From Branchiostoma belcheri (lineage: Eukaryota > Chordata > Leptocardii > Amphioxiformes > Branchiostomatidae), in NCBI RefSeq assembly GCF_001625305.1, contig NW_017803910.1:2583754-2647753 (forward strand): 64,000 bases of DNA, given 5' to 3'. The first letter of the stretch is position 1, and every line of letters begins with the position of its first letter. The notes beneath the pieces were generated by a model. The model did no database searches. It worked only from the letters and a program-made list of their open reading frames with translations, and was not told where the DNA came from. The position numbers and the translations under genes were made by a program. Of the stretch, positions 42,401-53,403 are shown piece by piece.

Positions 42401-45400
42401 AAGGACAGGTTCACCACCGTCCTGTTCGATCCTGAGACCAAGCGTGTCGTGGAGCTGTCCAGCATTCAGAGCGTTATCCAGTACGAGAAGAAGTACCAAG
42501 CAGACAAAGACAAGTACACAACGGTCATGTTTGATCCTGAGACGTCCCGCACAATGGAAATGTCCAAGCTGCAGAGCTTACACGAATACCATCTGCAGTT
42601 TGAGAAGGACAAGGGTCAGTACCAACTGGTCACAGATGATCCTGTGTCAGAGAGAATAAAGGAGGTTGCCCGCCACCAGAGCCAGTATGAGTATGTCAGG
42701 AAGTGGTTGGAGGAAAGAGGCATTTATCATTCGGCACCTGATGACAAGGAACACATGCGAATCGTTGAGGTCAACAAACTGCAAAGTCTTCTGCATTACA
42801 CTGACGAATACAACAAGGAGAAAGGAAAGTATACCACAGTTCTATTTGATCCAGAAACCAAGAGGGTGGTTGAGCTTTCTAAGCTGCAAAGTGCAGTGCA
42901 ATATCACGAAGAGTTTGAGAAGAACAAGGGCCAGTACATCACTGTGTTGTTTGATCCTGAGAGTAAGCGGTACAAGGAGGTTGGAAAGTGGCAGAGCGAT
43001 GTGGAGTATCAGAAAGAGTTCCGCGGCCTCCGCGGAAAATACACGTCTGTGGAGGAAGACGTGCAAACTAAGAGAGCGAAGGATGTAGGGAAGTATCAGA
43101 GCCAGCTGGAGTACCAAAAGGACTTCCCTCAAGAGTTTGAAGGAAGGGTGGGGTACACCCCAGTTGCTGACAAGGAGACGGTCCGAGTGGTGGAGATGTC
43201 ACAGCTACACAGCTTGCTGAAGTATCAGGAAGAGTTTGAGAAAGATAAGGGCAAGTACACAACAATCCTCTTTGATCCCGAGACCAAGCGAGTGGTTGAG
43301 CTGTCGAGTATCCAGAGCGCAATCGCCTATCAAAAGGAATACCAGAAAGACAAGGACCAGTTCACCACCATTTTGTATGACCCTGAGACCCAGCGTTTCA
43401 CAGAGTTGTCGAAGATACAGAGCCTGGTATCTTACCATGATGAGTACGAGAAAGAGAAGGGCAAGTACCACTCTGTTGCTGAAGACATTGAAAGCAAGAG
43501 GCTCAAAGATGTTGGCAAGTTTGCCAGTGAGACAGAGTATCAGAAGGAATATCAGAAATTGAAGGCCTTCTACACAGAAGTACCTGACAAGGAGATGTTG
43601 AGGGTGATAGAAATGTCACAGCTACACAGCGTTGTAAAGTACCACGAAGAATACGAAAAAGACAAGGGTGACTTCACCACTGTCCTTTACGACCCAGAAA
43701 CTCGGCGAGTCGTGGAGCTGTCTTCGATCCAGAGTCTGAACAAGTACCAAGAGGAATTTGAAAAGAACAAGGGAAAATACACCACCATATTGTTCGACCC
43801 TGAAACTGAACGTGTCCAGGAGGTTGGGAAGATTCAGAGCAATGTTGAATACCAGAAGGCCTATCATGAAATGAAGGGCAGTTACAGAACTGTAACTGAT
43901 GATCCTGAATCTGAGCGCCTCAAGTCCGTCTCTAAATGGCAGAGCATGAGCGAGTATCAGAAAGACTTCCCGGCCAAATTCGAAGGCCGTCCTGAGTATC
44001 AATCCTTGGCTGCTGACAAGGAAACACTGAGAATTGTAGATGTCACAAAGCTTCAGAGCCTGATCAAATATCAGGAGCAGCACAAGGATGACATTGGCAA
44101 GTTCACCACCGTTCTTTTCGATCCTGAGACAAAGCGTGTCCTGGAACTCTCTAAAAGTGCAAAGTCTCCTCAAGTACAAGGAAGACTTTGAGAGTGAAAA
44201 GGGGGGATACACGACTGTGTTGTATGACCCTGAAACTCAGAGGTTCATTGACCTGTCCAGCAAACAGAGCGATGTTCATTACCATGAGCAGTACGAAAGA
44301 GAGAAAGGCCAGTACACTGCAGTTGTTGATGATGTGGAAACCAAAAGGCAGACGGGAATAACCAAGGTCCAAAGCTCAGTGGTGTACCCGAAGGATTACC
44401 CTCTTCGATATGAAGGTAGATCAGGCTACACTACAATCCCTGATGACAAGGAGCTGCTGAGGGTTGTGAACCTCCAGAAGATTCACAGTCTCATCCGATA
44501 CAACAAAGAGTATGAGGACGAAAAGGGTGCCTATACCACTGTGATGTTCGATCCAGAAACTAAACGTCTGATTGAGCTGTCCAAGATTCAAAGCCTGATC
44601 AAGTACCAGGAACAGTTCCAGAAAGAAAAGGGCAGCTTCACCACGGTTCTCTTTGATCCCGAGACAAAACGAGCCATTGAAGTCGGCAAGATCCAGAGCC
44701 AGGTCGAATATCAGAAGGACTATCCGATGGGTATGGAGGGTAGACCTGGACAGGCGGGGGCAGAAAGCGGACAAGGAGATCCTCCGTCTTGTGGACATGT
44801 CGCAACTCCACAGCATCATCAAATACCAGGAGGAGTTCGAACAGGGCAAAGGGAAATACACCACCATTCTGTACGATCCTGAAACTCAGAGGGTGGTCGA
44901 ACTGTCCTCAATTCAGAGTGCGATCAAAGTACGAAGATGACTACAGGAAGAATAAGGGCCAGTACACAACTGTCATGTTCGATCCTGAAACCAAACGTCT
45001 CTTGGAACTGTCTGAAATCCAAAGTGCCTTCAAGTACCAGGAGGACTTTGAGAGGGGTAAGAGCATCTACTCGCAGATTCCCGACGATGTTCAGACAAAA
45101 CGTGCAGAGGAGGTGTCTCACTTCCAGAGTACAATCGAGTATGGGAAGGAAGCTCGAGCACAGCTGCCACAGTACACCCCTGTTGCTGACGAAAAAGAGG
45201 TGGTCAGGATGGTGAACATGACTAAGCTTCACAGCTTGATCAATTATCACGAGAGGTATGAGAAGGAAAGAGGTGGTTACACCACGATTCTCTTTGATCC
45301 GGAGACAAGGAGAACCATGGAGCTCTCCAACGTACAGAGTCTGGTGAAGTATCAGGAACAGTTCCAGCAACAGAAGGGTAACTACACCACTGTTCTGTAT

Positions 45401-48400
45401 GACCCTGAGACTAAACGAGTGGTAGAGTTGTCCAAAACTCAGAGCCAGTTGGAATACCAAAAGGACTACCCACTCACCATGGAAGGCAGAGAAGCTGGAA
45501 CGATTGACGACCAGGACAAAGAGGTCCTTCGTCTTGTGGACATCACCAACTTGCAGAGCTTGTCAAAGTATCAGGAGGAGTTCCAGAAAGGAAAGGGCAA
45601 TTATACCACAGTGCTGTACGACCCAGAGACCAAGAGGGTTGTGGAGGTTAGCTCTATCCAGAGCCTTATCAAATATGAGGAGGACTACAGGCGATCTAAG
45701 GGTCAATACACTACAATCATGTTTGACCCTGAGACCAAACGCCTTATGGAGATGTCTGAAATCCAGAGTGCCTTCAAGTATCACGAGGACTTTGAAAAAG
45801 GTAAAGGTAACATCATGCAGATCACAGACGACGTGGAAACTCGCAGAGCTACTGATGTCAGTCATCTTCAGAGCACGTTGGAGTACAGGAGAGACTATCC
45901 ACTTGATTACCAACAAAGACCTGGCTATACTGCATCCACAACTGACAAGGAGCTGGTCAGGCTTGTGGAGATGTCAAAACTTCACAGCCTCTCTGAATAT
46001 CGTTCCGATTACGAGAAAGGTAGAGGTGGCTACACCACCATCCTGTTCGACCCAGAAACCAAGAGACTCCTGGAGATTTCCAGGGTTCAGAGCCTGATAA
46101 ACTATCAGGAACAGTTCTACCGTGATAAGGGCAACTACACAACTGTCCTGTGGGACCCACAGACCAAGACAGCTGTGGAGTCTACGAAACTGCAGAGCCA
46201 GATTCAGTACCAGAAAGACTTCCCAGTCGGCATGGAAGGCCGGGGTGGAAAGGGTGCTGACGAGGCAGACAAGGAAATTCTCCGACTTGTGGATGTGAGC
46301 AAGCTGCAGAGCTTGGCACAGTATCACGAGGAGTTCCAAAAAGGCAAGGGTAAATACACAACTGTCCTCTTTGACCCAGAGACACAGAGGGTTATTGAGT
46401 TATCAGCAGTCCAGAGTCTGGTCAAATACGAGGATGAATACAAGAGGAATGTTGGACAGTACCAAACGGTTCTCTACGACCCGGAAACGCAGAGGGTAAT
46501 CGAGATGCAAAAGATGCAGAGTGTGTTCAGGTATCACGAGCAGTTTGAGCAAGAGAAAGGTCAATACACACTGGCAACAGACAGCATCGACGCCCGCCAT
46601 GCGCAAGATGCCTCTAGAGTTCAGAGCACTCTTCTGTACAGAAGGGACTTCCCACAAGAGTTTGAAGGCAGAGCAGCCTACATCCCCATTCCTGATGACA
46701 AAGAGACCCTGCGCATCATTGAGCTCACCAAACTCCAGAGCTTAGTGCAGTACCAGAAGGAGTATGATAAGTCCAAGGGTGACTACACCACATGCCTGTA
46801 TGATCCAGAAACACAGAGGGTACTCGAGCTGACAAGAATACAGAGCTATGTCAACTACAAGAAAACTTTTGAGAAAGAGAAGGGAAGCTACACAACCATC
46901 ATCTACGATCCTGAAACAAGGAGATGTATCGAGCTGTCAAAGACAGAGTCACAGATTGGGTATAAGAAGGACTTCCCGGTAACATTCGATGGAAGGCCTC
47001 ACATCTCGACATACGGCGACAAAAGAGCTGTTGAGGCTCATCGACATTTCAAACGTACAGAGTGTGATAAAGTACCAAGAGGAGTTCCTCAGAGACAGAG
47101 ACAGGTACACAACGGTAATGTACGACCCAGAAACCAAGCGTGTGATCGAACTCTCCAGGATCCTGAGCCTTTCCAAGTACCAGGAAGAGCACCAGAAAGG
47201 CAGGGGGAAATACTCAACCATCCTCTTTGATCCAGAAACACCACGGGCTCTGGACCTGACCCAGGTGCAGAGCTCTGTCAGGTATCGCAAAGACTACCCA
47301 CAGACCATGGAGGGTCGGGCTGGGTACTCTGCCAGCATAGACATGTCTATCCTAAGGGTCATCGAAATGTCCCAGGCTATCGGTCTCACCCGGTACCACG
47401 AGGACTATGACATCGCGAAGGCGAACTACAACGCCATCTTGTACGACCCGGAAACGCGGCACGTGATGGAAATATCCAAAATCCAACACCTCGACAAGTA
47501 CAAGGAGGTGTTTACGCACCAGTTTGGGCCCCATGTAGCAGTTTTGTATGACCCTGCCTCGAAGAAGGCCATGAATTTGTCAAAGATCAAATCACCGCAG
47601 GATTACCGCCAGGAATACGCAGAAAGTTTTGATACCATCATCAAACGCGTCACAAACAAGGTCGTTCTGCGTCTTGTTGACCTGACCAGGGTAGATAACC
47701 TCGTGGCATTTGAAGAAGAGCTCATAATTGAAACCAGCAACTACAGGACCCTGCTGTTCAACTCGGAGAACAGCCGCGTGATCGAGATTTCGCGTCTGGA
47801 TAGCTTCGTTAACTACGAGAAGAGGTTTAAGGAAGCTAAAGGCAGCTACACAACAGTACTTTATGACCCCGAGACTCAAAGGGCCCTGACACTGTCCAAA
47901 GTTACCACTCAGGTTCATCAAAGCCAAATGATAGAGAGTTCTTTTGGGGATAGGTTGTCCGAAAGCACACAAATGGAGGAACCCCAGTGGTCCCTAGATA
48001 TTGAAAGCATGGCCAAATTCTATGAAGATGTTGCCTCTGGTAAACATCGGGAAGCTGAGGTCCCGTACTATACAGAGGGTAAAATCACTAGTAAAGGGGT
48101 GCCTAAGTACCGTGGGAAGAAAAAGGTAGGTTTTACCTTGTCGGGAGAGGAGTTGAGAGGGGCCGACTCTGCCGGAAAGGCGGAGTTGGAGGTTATCTAT
48201 AAGGGTGGGGATGTTGTAGAGACTAAAGAGCAGACAGAAGAAGTGGTGCAGGCGATAGAACAGGTGGGTTTGAAGGCAGCAGGGGCGGTGAAAGATGAGA
48301 AACCAGGGGTGTCGATCACGAGTCGCCGCTCGGACACTCCCCCTGAGGCGCTCGGGGATGGGGACCAGGAGGAAGACGACACCCCCATGACACAGGACAT

Positions 48401-48590
48401 GGTGCGCCGTCTGATCGAACTCCATGAGCAATCGATGCGGGGGATAGTGCGCACCCTCGACGAGGACCTAGCTGCTTTGAATGGGAATAACAATAACAAT
48501 AATAAGGTCGTGGAGGCAACACTGAGATATAGGAAGCCAACATGGACGGTGTGCACTATGGAAGACCCTGAGGCGCTCACATACTGTCAG
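33437..48590 (+). CDS. NEB: Nebulin exon 53: giant exon, ~5,050 codons, ~98 nebulin repeats
   Basis: A single block with no intron signal from about 33437 to a gtacat donor after 48590. Parts in order: acidic proline-rich region (33539 to about 34720), Ser/Thr-rich and 13-residue repeats (to about 35415), a mixed hydrophobic segment, possibly folded (about 35450-35880), ten VGxKKExFE repeats (35988-36890), a Pro/Arg-rich stretch (to about 37480), then about 98 nebulin repeats to about 47920 and a repeat-poor tail. The frame moves by one base at four homopolymers (44153-44156, 44756-44760, 44926-44928, 47021-47024); each step restores perfect repeat continuity, and 15,154 minus 4 is divisible by three. 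The 5' edge is the least certain part: the frame is open from 33434, cag|ggg at 33437 fits phase 0, and an ATG with good context at 33539 could also be a start. Confidence 0.88.
35259..35414 (+). repeat. Four 39-bp coding repeats (13 residues) in the giant exon
   Basis: Consensus TSAMSEERxSxVT: TSALSEERSTQVT, TSAMSEQRSSHVT, TSSQSQQRASQYS and TSAMSEERASHVT. Rich in Ser/Thr, so a possible phosphorylation patch, which is inference. Confidence 0.85.
35988..36890 (+). repeat. Ten VGxKKExFE repeats within the giant exon
   Basis: Units read HEVGQMKEMFERG, YEVGSKKEMFERR, YEVGSKREMFERG, YEVGSKREAFERG, QDIGQKKQLFEKV, FDVGQKKEMFEKG, QDVVRKRELFERG, QDVGQKAELFEKV, PDMIQKREMFQKF and AGVTSKKELFEKA. The first four lie in near-identical 29-residue (87-bp) units. 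The rest are spaced by APERPPPP-type proline linkers. The V..K..lFE spacing recalls Xin repeats and other short actin-binding helices, but homology is not shown. Confidence 0.85.
38540..40230 (+). repeat. 219-bp coding super-repeat, ~7.5 near-identical tandem copies
   Basis: Each unit codes for 73 residues, a 38-residue repeat (KDHPMTLEGRLDYTAV type) plus a 35-residue repeat (KDKPRREVYQTVTDD type). Successive ATGAC(T/A)CT.GAGGG landmarks lie 219 bases apart. A higher-order 438-bp copy is visible: about 39321-39535 and 39759-39973 are almost identical. Confidence 0.92.
41930..47920 (+). repeat. 56 nebulin repeats with 4-repeat, then 7-repeat (4+3) higher-order period
   Basis: The repeat core here is TTVLFDPETKRVVELS in place of DTP. 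Marker junctions KLHSL or QLHSL recur every four repeats in the first 24 repeats. From the 28th onward they alternate every four and three repeats, three full 4+3 cycles being visible. The three-repeat half ends with a YQKDFP..MEGR..DKE.LRLVD repeat. Confidence 0.8.
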
Positions 48591-49442
48591 GTACATGGAC
48601 CTCAAAACTATCCACTAACAGTACTAAACAGTTAGGGAAGTCTTACAAGAGTAGAAGAGGTCCCTTCCCTCCGTAGTAGAAGAAGCTACTTTGTAGTCGT
48701 AGGATCCGCCTAGCTAACCAAACCAAACAAAAGCTCTACAGTAGACCACTGTCTCTTCCTTCAGAAAAGCTTTCTCTCCTCTTTCCATCCTTCCAACTGC
48801 TCCCAGAACCTCAACCTCTCTTTTCCACCAATGTCTCTCTGGTGTTTTTCTTTGCTATGATGCATCTCTCATGCCTTTCTGTGTACTGTTCCCATCTTCT
48901 TACATGCCACTTGCTGGACATCTGTTGCTCTTTGTTGTTCCTTTCTATCTCTCTTCTCTCTGTGTTGTCCATGTTGAAATCTCTCTGCCTGCCTGCAATG
49001 CTTAGCTTTCAGTAGGCTCACCGTTAAAGGTATACAAGGCAAGATTGTTCACAGCTGCCCAACTAAGTTTTTCACATAAAAGTTTGTCCAGCCCTGATGA
49101 CAAAAATCGAAATGGGCCAAAAGTCATGCCATGTATACCTTTAAGCAACTATTACAAGTCATGCACATGTAGTGCACCTGATCCTAAGCTTTACCTTTCA
49201 ACACTACCCTTATGTGTACACTATTATCTGTAGCACCATTAACCTATGGTAGTTCCAGGCACAGTTTGCTTTTTGTTTAGTTTTACTTTATGTATAATAT
49301 GCATGCTACTTTTTTTTTCAGTCAATATGACTGCTTTTCTCTTGATTTTGCATGGCTGATAATTTCCCTTTCCTCCTTGGTTTGCTGGCTGTCCCTCTGG
49401 TTTTCTTTATCTTTCTCCTCTGCCTAAATCACTTCTCAATAG
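48591..49442 (+). other. Intron 53 after the giant exon
   Basis: 852 bases, C/T-rich between about 48760 and 48990, then plain. If the donor at 48590 is not used, the frame runs on only to a stop at 48635, which would give a shortened protein lacking the C-terminus. No polyadenylation signal stands out near it. Confidence 0.55.
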
Positions 49443-49550
49443 ATCCACTATGGCCCCTCTCGTCTGGAGCAACATGGCCAGAAATACCATGCAGCCATTG
49501 ACGACCCTGAACTCAAACGCCTCCAAGAAGTTGGGAAGTTCCAGAGCCAG
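49443..49550 (+). CDS. NEB: Nebulin exon 54, single repeat
   Basis: 36 codons, IHYGPSRLEQHGQKYHAAID start, DPELKRLQEV core, ending FQSQ before gtattc. The one-repeat-per-exon layout resumes here, in phase 0. Confidence 0.92.
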
Positions 49551-50079
49551 GTATTCAAGCCTGTCAAGGAGTGTTGTGTGGCTTGATGTCGAATGCAAGT
49601 CCAAGTTCAGGACTGAGTTTGAGGCATACAGTTGTCAAAACTGCATGTGACGTGAACTTAATCACTGTTTTAGACAAATACACGCAATTCACTCAGTGAT
49701 GCTAGCCTAAATATGCCCAATACCTAGTCCAGCCCTGTGTTTGAAGACTGACATGTTACCCTCAAAATGTACATGTCAAGCAGTTAGGCTTTTGGGTAAG
49801 AATGTTCTACTTGTGACTTGCTTGCCACAATATCTTATATAAAGATTGACCAATATAATAGGAAACAATGTAAGTTTGCAAGTTGTGGGACTAAACTTGT
49901 TTGAGTTGTAGTTATGGCATTGCCATGATAATTACAAAGTTCAATCTTTGATGCCTCCGTATTTACCGCCTGAGTATGCTTGCATACACCTTGTGGGGCT
50001 GGTATGAAGTCAGATAATACAGATAATCAGCTTTTTCTGATCTTCTATCAATGACCATGCTGGTTGGGATGTTCCTAAG

Positions 50080-50199
50080 GTTCTCTATGGAGAGATTAAA
50101 GACAAAGACGATGCCAGCAAGGGTCGTGGCAAATACACACAGATCCAGCAGGATCCAGAGATGAAGAGACTGAAGGAGGCAAATGCCTACGCATCAGAG
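50080..50199 (+). CDS. NEB: Nebulin exon 55, long single repeat
   Basis: 40 codons, VLYGEIKDKDDASKGRGKYT start, QQDPEMKRLKEA core, ending YASE before gtaaac. About five extra residues before the core. The acceptor cctaag is weak. Intron 49551-50079 is plain. Confidence 0.86.
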
Positions 50200-50469
50200 G
50201 TAAACACAAACAAACAAACAAACATTTTGTGTCTTATAATGGTGAAACCAAAACATACGTGTCATACATAATAGTTAAGATCAATCATTATGTATGAAGA
50301 CTTAGTGTTTTGAAAGAGTACCTGAATTAAGAAATTGCAATATTTGTGCATTTTTCTTTCTTTATTGTTTGTCCTATTATTACTATCTTGCTTTGCTGTC
50401 TCTTTTTCTTCCTTCTGTCATTTTGTTTCTTTTCTTTCTTTTTGCATCATCTTTCCACACAACTCGTAG

Positions 50470-50574
50470 GCTCAGGTAGCAGTGAGAAGGTTCGATGAAA
50501 AGAATCGGTACACCACAGTTCTGGACGATCCAGAACTGAACCGTATGAAGAACGTTGGCAAGTTCCAGAGTGAG
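50470..50574 (+). CDS. NEB: Nebulin exon 56, single repeat
   Basis: 35 codons, AQVAVRRFDEKNRYTTVLDD start, PELNRMKNV core, ending FQSE before gtacat. Two acceptors are possible six bases apart (tag|gct and cag|gta). The first gives the usual 35-residue length. The Tyr of SDxxYK is replaced by Val. Confidence 0.85.
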
Positions 50575-51577
50575 GTACATGAATGTAAAATCTAAAAGCC
50601 TTTTAAAGAAGGGTTGCTGCATGTAAACTTATTTCTGCATCAAGTACATCCTGGTACAGTCAGGAATGTGACTTACTTCAATCTTTTGCAGTTACCAGTA
50701 GGCATGATGATTACTGTCGAATTCGTACCTGTACAAAGTCTTGTAGAAGTTGAAGTCGCTTCATGATTGGGAAACGTTAGGCATGACTGCTAGGGGTGTA
50801 TGGTGACTAAGTGATCTTAAAAGATACATAACCTGTAAGTATATGGGTGATAATGGAACATACTACAGCATGCCTGTCCCCCCATTTCATGTCAGACTCT
50901 GCATATCATCACATGAACTAGGAAAAGATGGTGGTCTTCTTAAGAAATAAACTTATAGGCTTGTATATATAAGAATGTCTTGACTTACGTAAATGGTCGA
51001 TCGCGGACGTGACACAATTGCTTGAGCCTCCTGTGGGAATACAGAAGATTAGGGTGACTACTAGCATAAGGGAATGCTTAATAGATTTAATCCAGTAATC
51101 GAAATGCATTGCCTGCTGAATGGTTTCAAGAATGCCAGAGACTAAGATGCTAAGAAAGCAGGTTCTTCATAGCCTGTGAAGGAGGAGGATTGGAAACTGT
51201 TTTTAAGGCTTGCGTACAAGCATGACGTGTCCAGCAGTGTGTCAAACTGCTGCGTCAAGGATTCAGTTCCGATGTAGTCCCATGGCATTGTCAAGAGCAT
51301 GTCCATCGAAAACTGCTGTGTCAAGAATTTGGTTCCGATGAAGCCCTTGTGGAATCATGAAGAGCATGTCCATGAAAACTGTCCTGAAAACCTTGTGACA
51401 GAGGAAGTTTTGGACACTGTTCTCTTGGCCTGTGGATGAGCATGACTTCTCCTGCGGCATCCTACCTCAGACTGCTGTTTGAAGATGTTAAATATGACGA
51501 TGAATTCCTCATCAAAGAGCATGCCAGTCAGTCCAACCTGTTCTGAATAAAAAAAAACCTCTGGTCGCACATCTCAG
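50575..51577 (+). other. Intron 56 with short decayed tandem repeats
   Basis: At about 51246 and 51309, 60-base units sharing aactgctg.gtcaag.att..gttccgatg and agagcatgtccat follow each other. A wider pair (gcctgtga..gga and gagcatgac.t) is spaced about 217 bases (51175, 51392). Otherwise plain. Confidence 0.55.
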
Positions 51578-51685
51578 CTGCAATACAAGGACAAGTGGAC
51601 CAGAAAGACTGGAGCCCGCTACACCAACGTTCTGGACGATCCAGAAATGAACAGAATCAAGGGGGTGACCAAGATGCTCAGTGAG
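51578..51685 (+). CDS. NEB: Nebulin exon 57, single repeat
   Basis: 36 codons, LQYKDKWTRKTGARYTNVLD start, DPEMNRIKGV core, ending MLSE before gtaaat. Confidence 0.92.
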
Positions 51686-52040
51686 GTAAATATAGCAATG
51701 ATTGGACTCGTAGATGAAGCCCCCTCCCCTACCCTCTGCCCTAAAGCCATAGAGCACACTGGTTAATATGGCCTGCTGTATGGCTATAAGATATGAGCAT
51801 AGAGGCTCATTTTTGGTTTTTGTAAACAGCCCTTATACTATTATATAGATTCATAAAATGCCACTGGCTTCATAGAACATAATTATGTATATTAAGTAAA
51901 GAAAAGTACCCCATAGTTAGGCTTCAGTAAGGTTAATGGCCTCATGCAAGTTTCCCCTTGCCATAGCAACATAGCGCCACAGCCTTCCCTTCCACCCCCT
52001 TTGCAATGCTGCTTCATTCTCATATGCATTTCTTCATTGC

Positions 52041-52206
52041 AGCAAGTGGAATATCAACAATCTGAGCACTATAGGCCAGACCTGTTTCTTTACTTGGTTA
52101 TACAATCTTTAAGATAACATTAAGATTTCTTTGATTAAGATGATCAAGCAAATCAAATAGCCAAGTAATTCAATAGGTCTGGCTGTGTGTTGATATTCTA
52201 CTGGCT
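52041..52206. repeat. Fold-back element, ~165 bp
   Basis: gcaagtggaatatcaaca and ccagacct.tt..ttacttggttat on the left pair with ccaagtaatt.aataggtctgg and tgttgatattctactggc on the right. The loop is about 55 bases. No target duplication found. The rest of intron 57 (51686-52738) is plain. Confidence 0.75.
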
Positions 52207-52738
52207 GTAATTCACTGTCTTCATCTTTTTACTTGATGTATATCACTTTGAACTGTGTAAAAATCAATAAGTTTGGCAGTAAAACTATTATATAACTCAT
52301 TATCTAAAATGCCTTGAAACAATTACTTTGTATGGAAATACCTTCTAGGAATTTCTCGAATGAGGAAATCAGAATGAAAGTGTGTTACATTTTCCATACT
52401 TATGCCAAGTGACATCAGTTCAAAGTGATAATATCCTCCACACTATTCCCCACTTGCCATCATTCTAGGAGATCCCAGTCAGTCTGAAACCACATCTCTG
52501 TGTCATTTCGCTCCTCTTATAAGTGAAAAATCTGTTGCAAAATCAAGATGTCGAATTAGCCTGGATGCCATCTGTTTTGTACCGTGACTACTTGCACTCC
52601 TTAAAATGGATGGCTAATTGGCTACCAAGTCAGCTTTTGTTAAGGACCTTTAACCAATGACTGACTGTGACCTGCCATCATTCCATTGCATCTGATCATC
52701 TCCGCCCTCCCCTCTCCCTGGTGACGTTACTACTGTAG

Positions 52739-52840
52739 GTGCAGTATCGTGATGCGGAGTTAAAGGCAGGAAGATTGACTGCTGTTACAGACGATCTGGA
52801 CACCGCGCGTGTCAAACGGAACACCAAAATACAGAGCGAG
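52739..52840 (+). CDS. NEB: Nebulin exon 58, single repeat (twin of exon 59)
   Basis: 34 codons, VQYRDAELKAGRLTAVTDD start, ending NTKIQSE before gtacaa. 24 of 34 residues equal exon 59, with an identical 3' end at DNA level. Confidence 0.92.
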
Positions 52841-53301
52841 GTACAAGAAAAACCCAACTATCCCCTGTAATATGTATGATATACTTCCCCGCTTTATGCC
52901 TTAGCTTGTAAGGAAATGGCTTCCCTGTACATGTGTCTTGAAGTAAGGGTCCTCATGCCTTCAGAAAATCCTGTAATATGATGATATGTTCTGGTAAAAC
53001 TTCTTCAGTAACCCTGAAAAGCCCTAAGCCCCTGTCACACATACATGTAGCTGACCATGGCCTCTCAACAAGCCATGGTTATAGTGTGTGATGAGATTTA
53101 CTTCAATGAAAATACCCTGCTTCGTCAAAGTATTTCCTTCATCTGCATAGTCCAGGTAAGCATTGCTGGCAGCATAGCAGAAATGGATTGTTCTATGCTG
53201 AAAACTATTCACATATTGGATAATCAAACCCATACTATATTATATATTGTGATAATTTTACAACTCTGCAAAATGCCCCATTTCCATGGCAACATCACCA
53301 G

Positions 53302-53403
53302 CTCAAGTATCGTGATGCCGAGTTGAAGGTGGGAAAGTTACACGTGGTCACTGATGACATTGATGCCAAGAGGATCAAACGGAACACCAAAATACAGAGC
53401 GAG
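53302..53403 (+). CDS. NEB: Nebulin exon 59, single repeat (twin of exon 58)
   Basis: 34 codons, LKYRDAELKVGKLHVVTDD start, ending NTKIQSE before gtatca. It is a tandem duplicate of exon 58. Both are phase 0 and 102 bp, so they may be used together or as alternatives. Intron 52841-53301 shows nothing. Confidence 0.92.

Noticed and set aside
44153-47024. Programmed frameshifting as the cause of the four frame changes
   Set aside because: Four shifts in the same direction at different short homopolymers, without a common slippery site or downstream structure, fit errors better.
48591-48635. Gene end at the stop shortly after the giant exon
   Set aside because: A donor at 48590 in the correct phase and nine further repeat exons show that the gene continues. 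A minor short isoform cannot be excluded.
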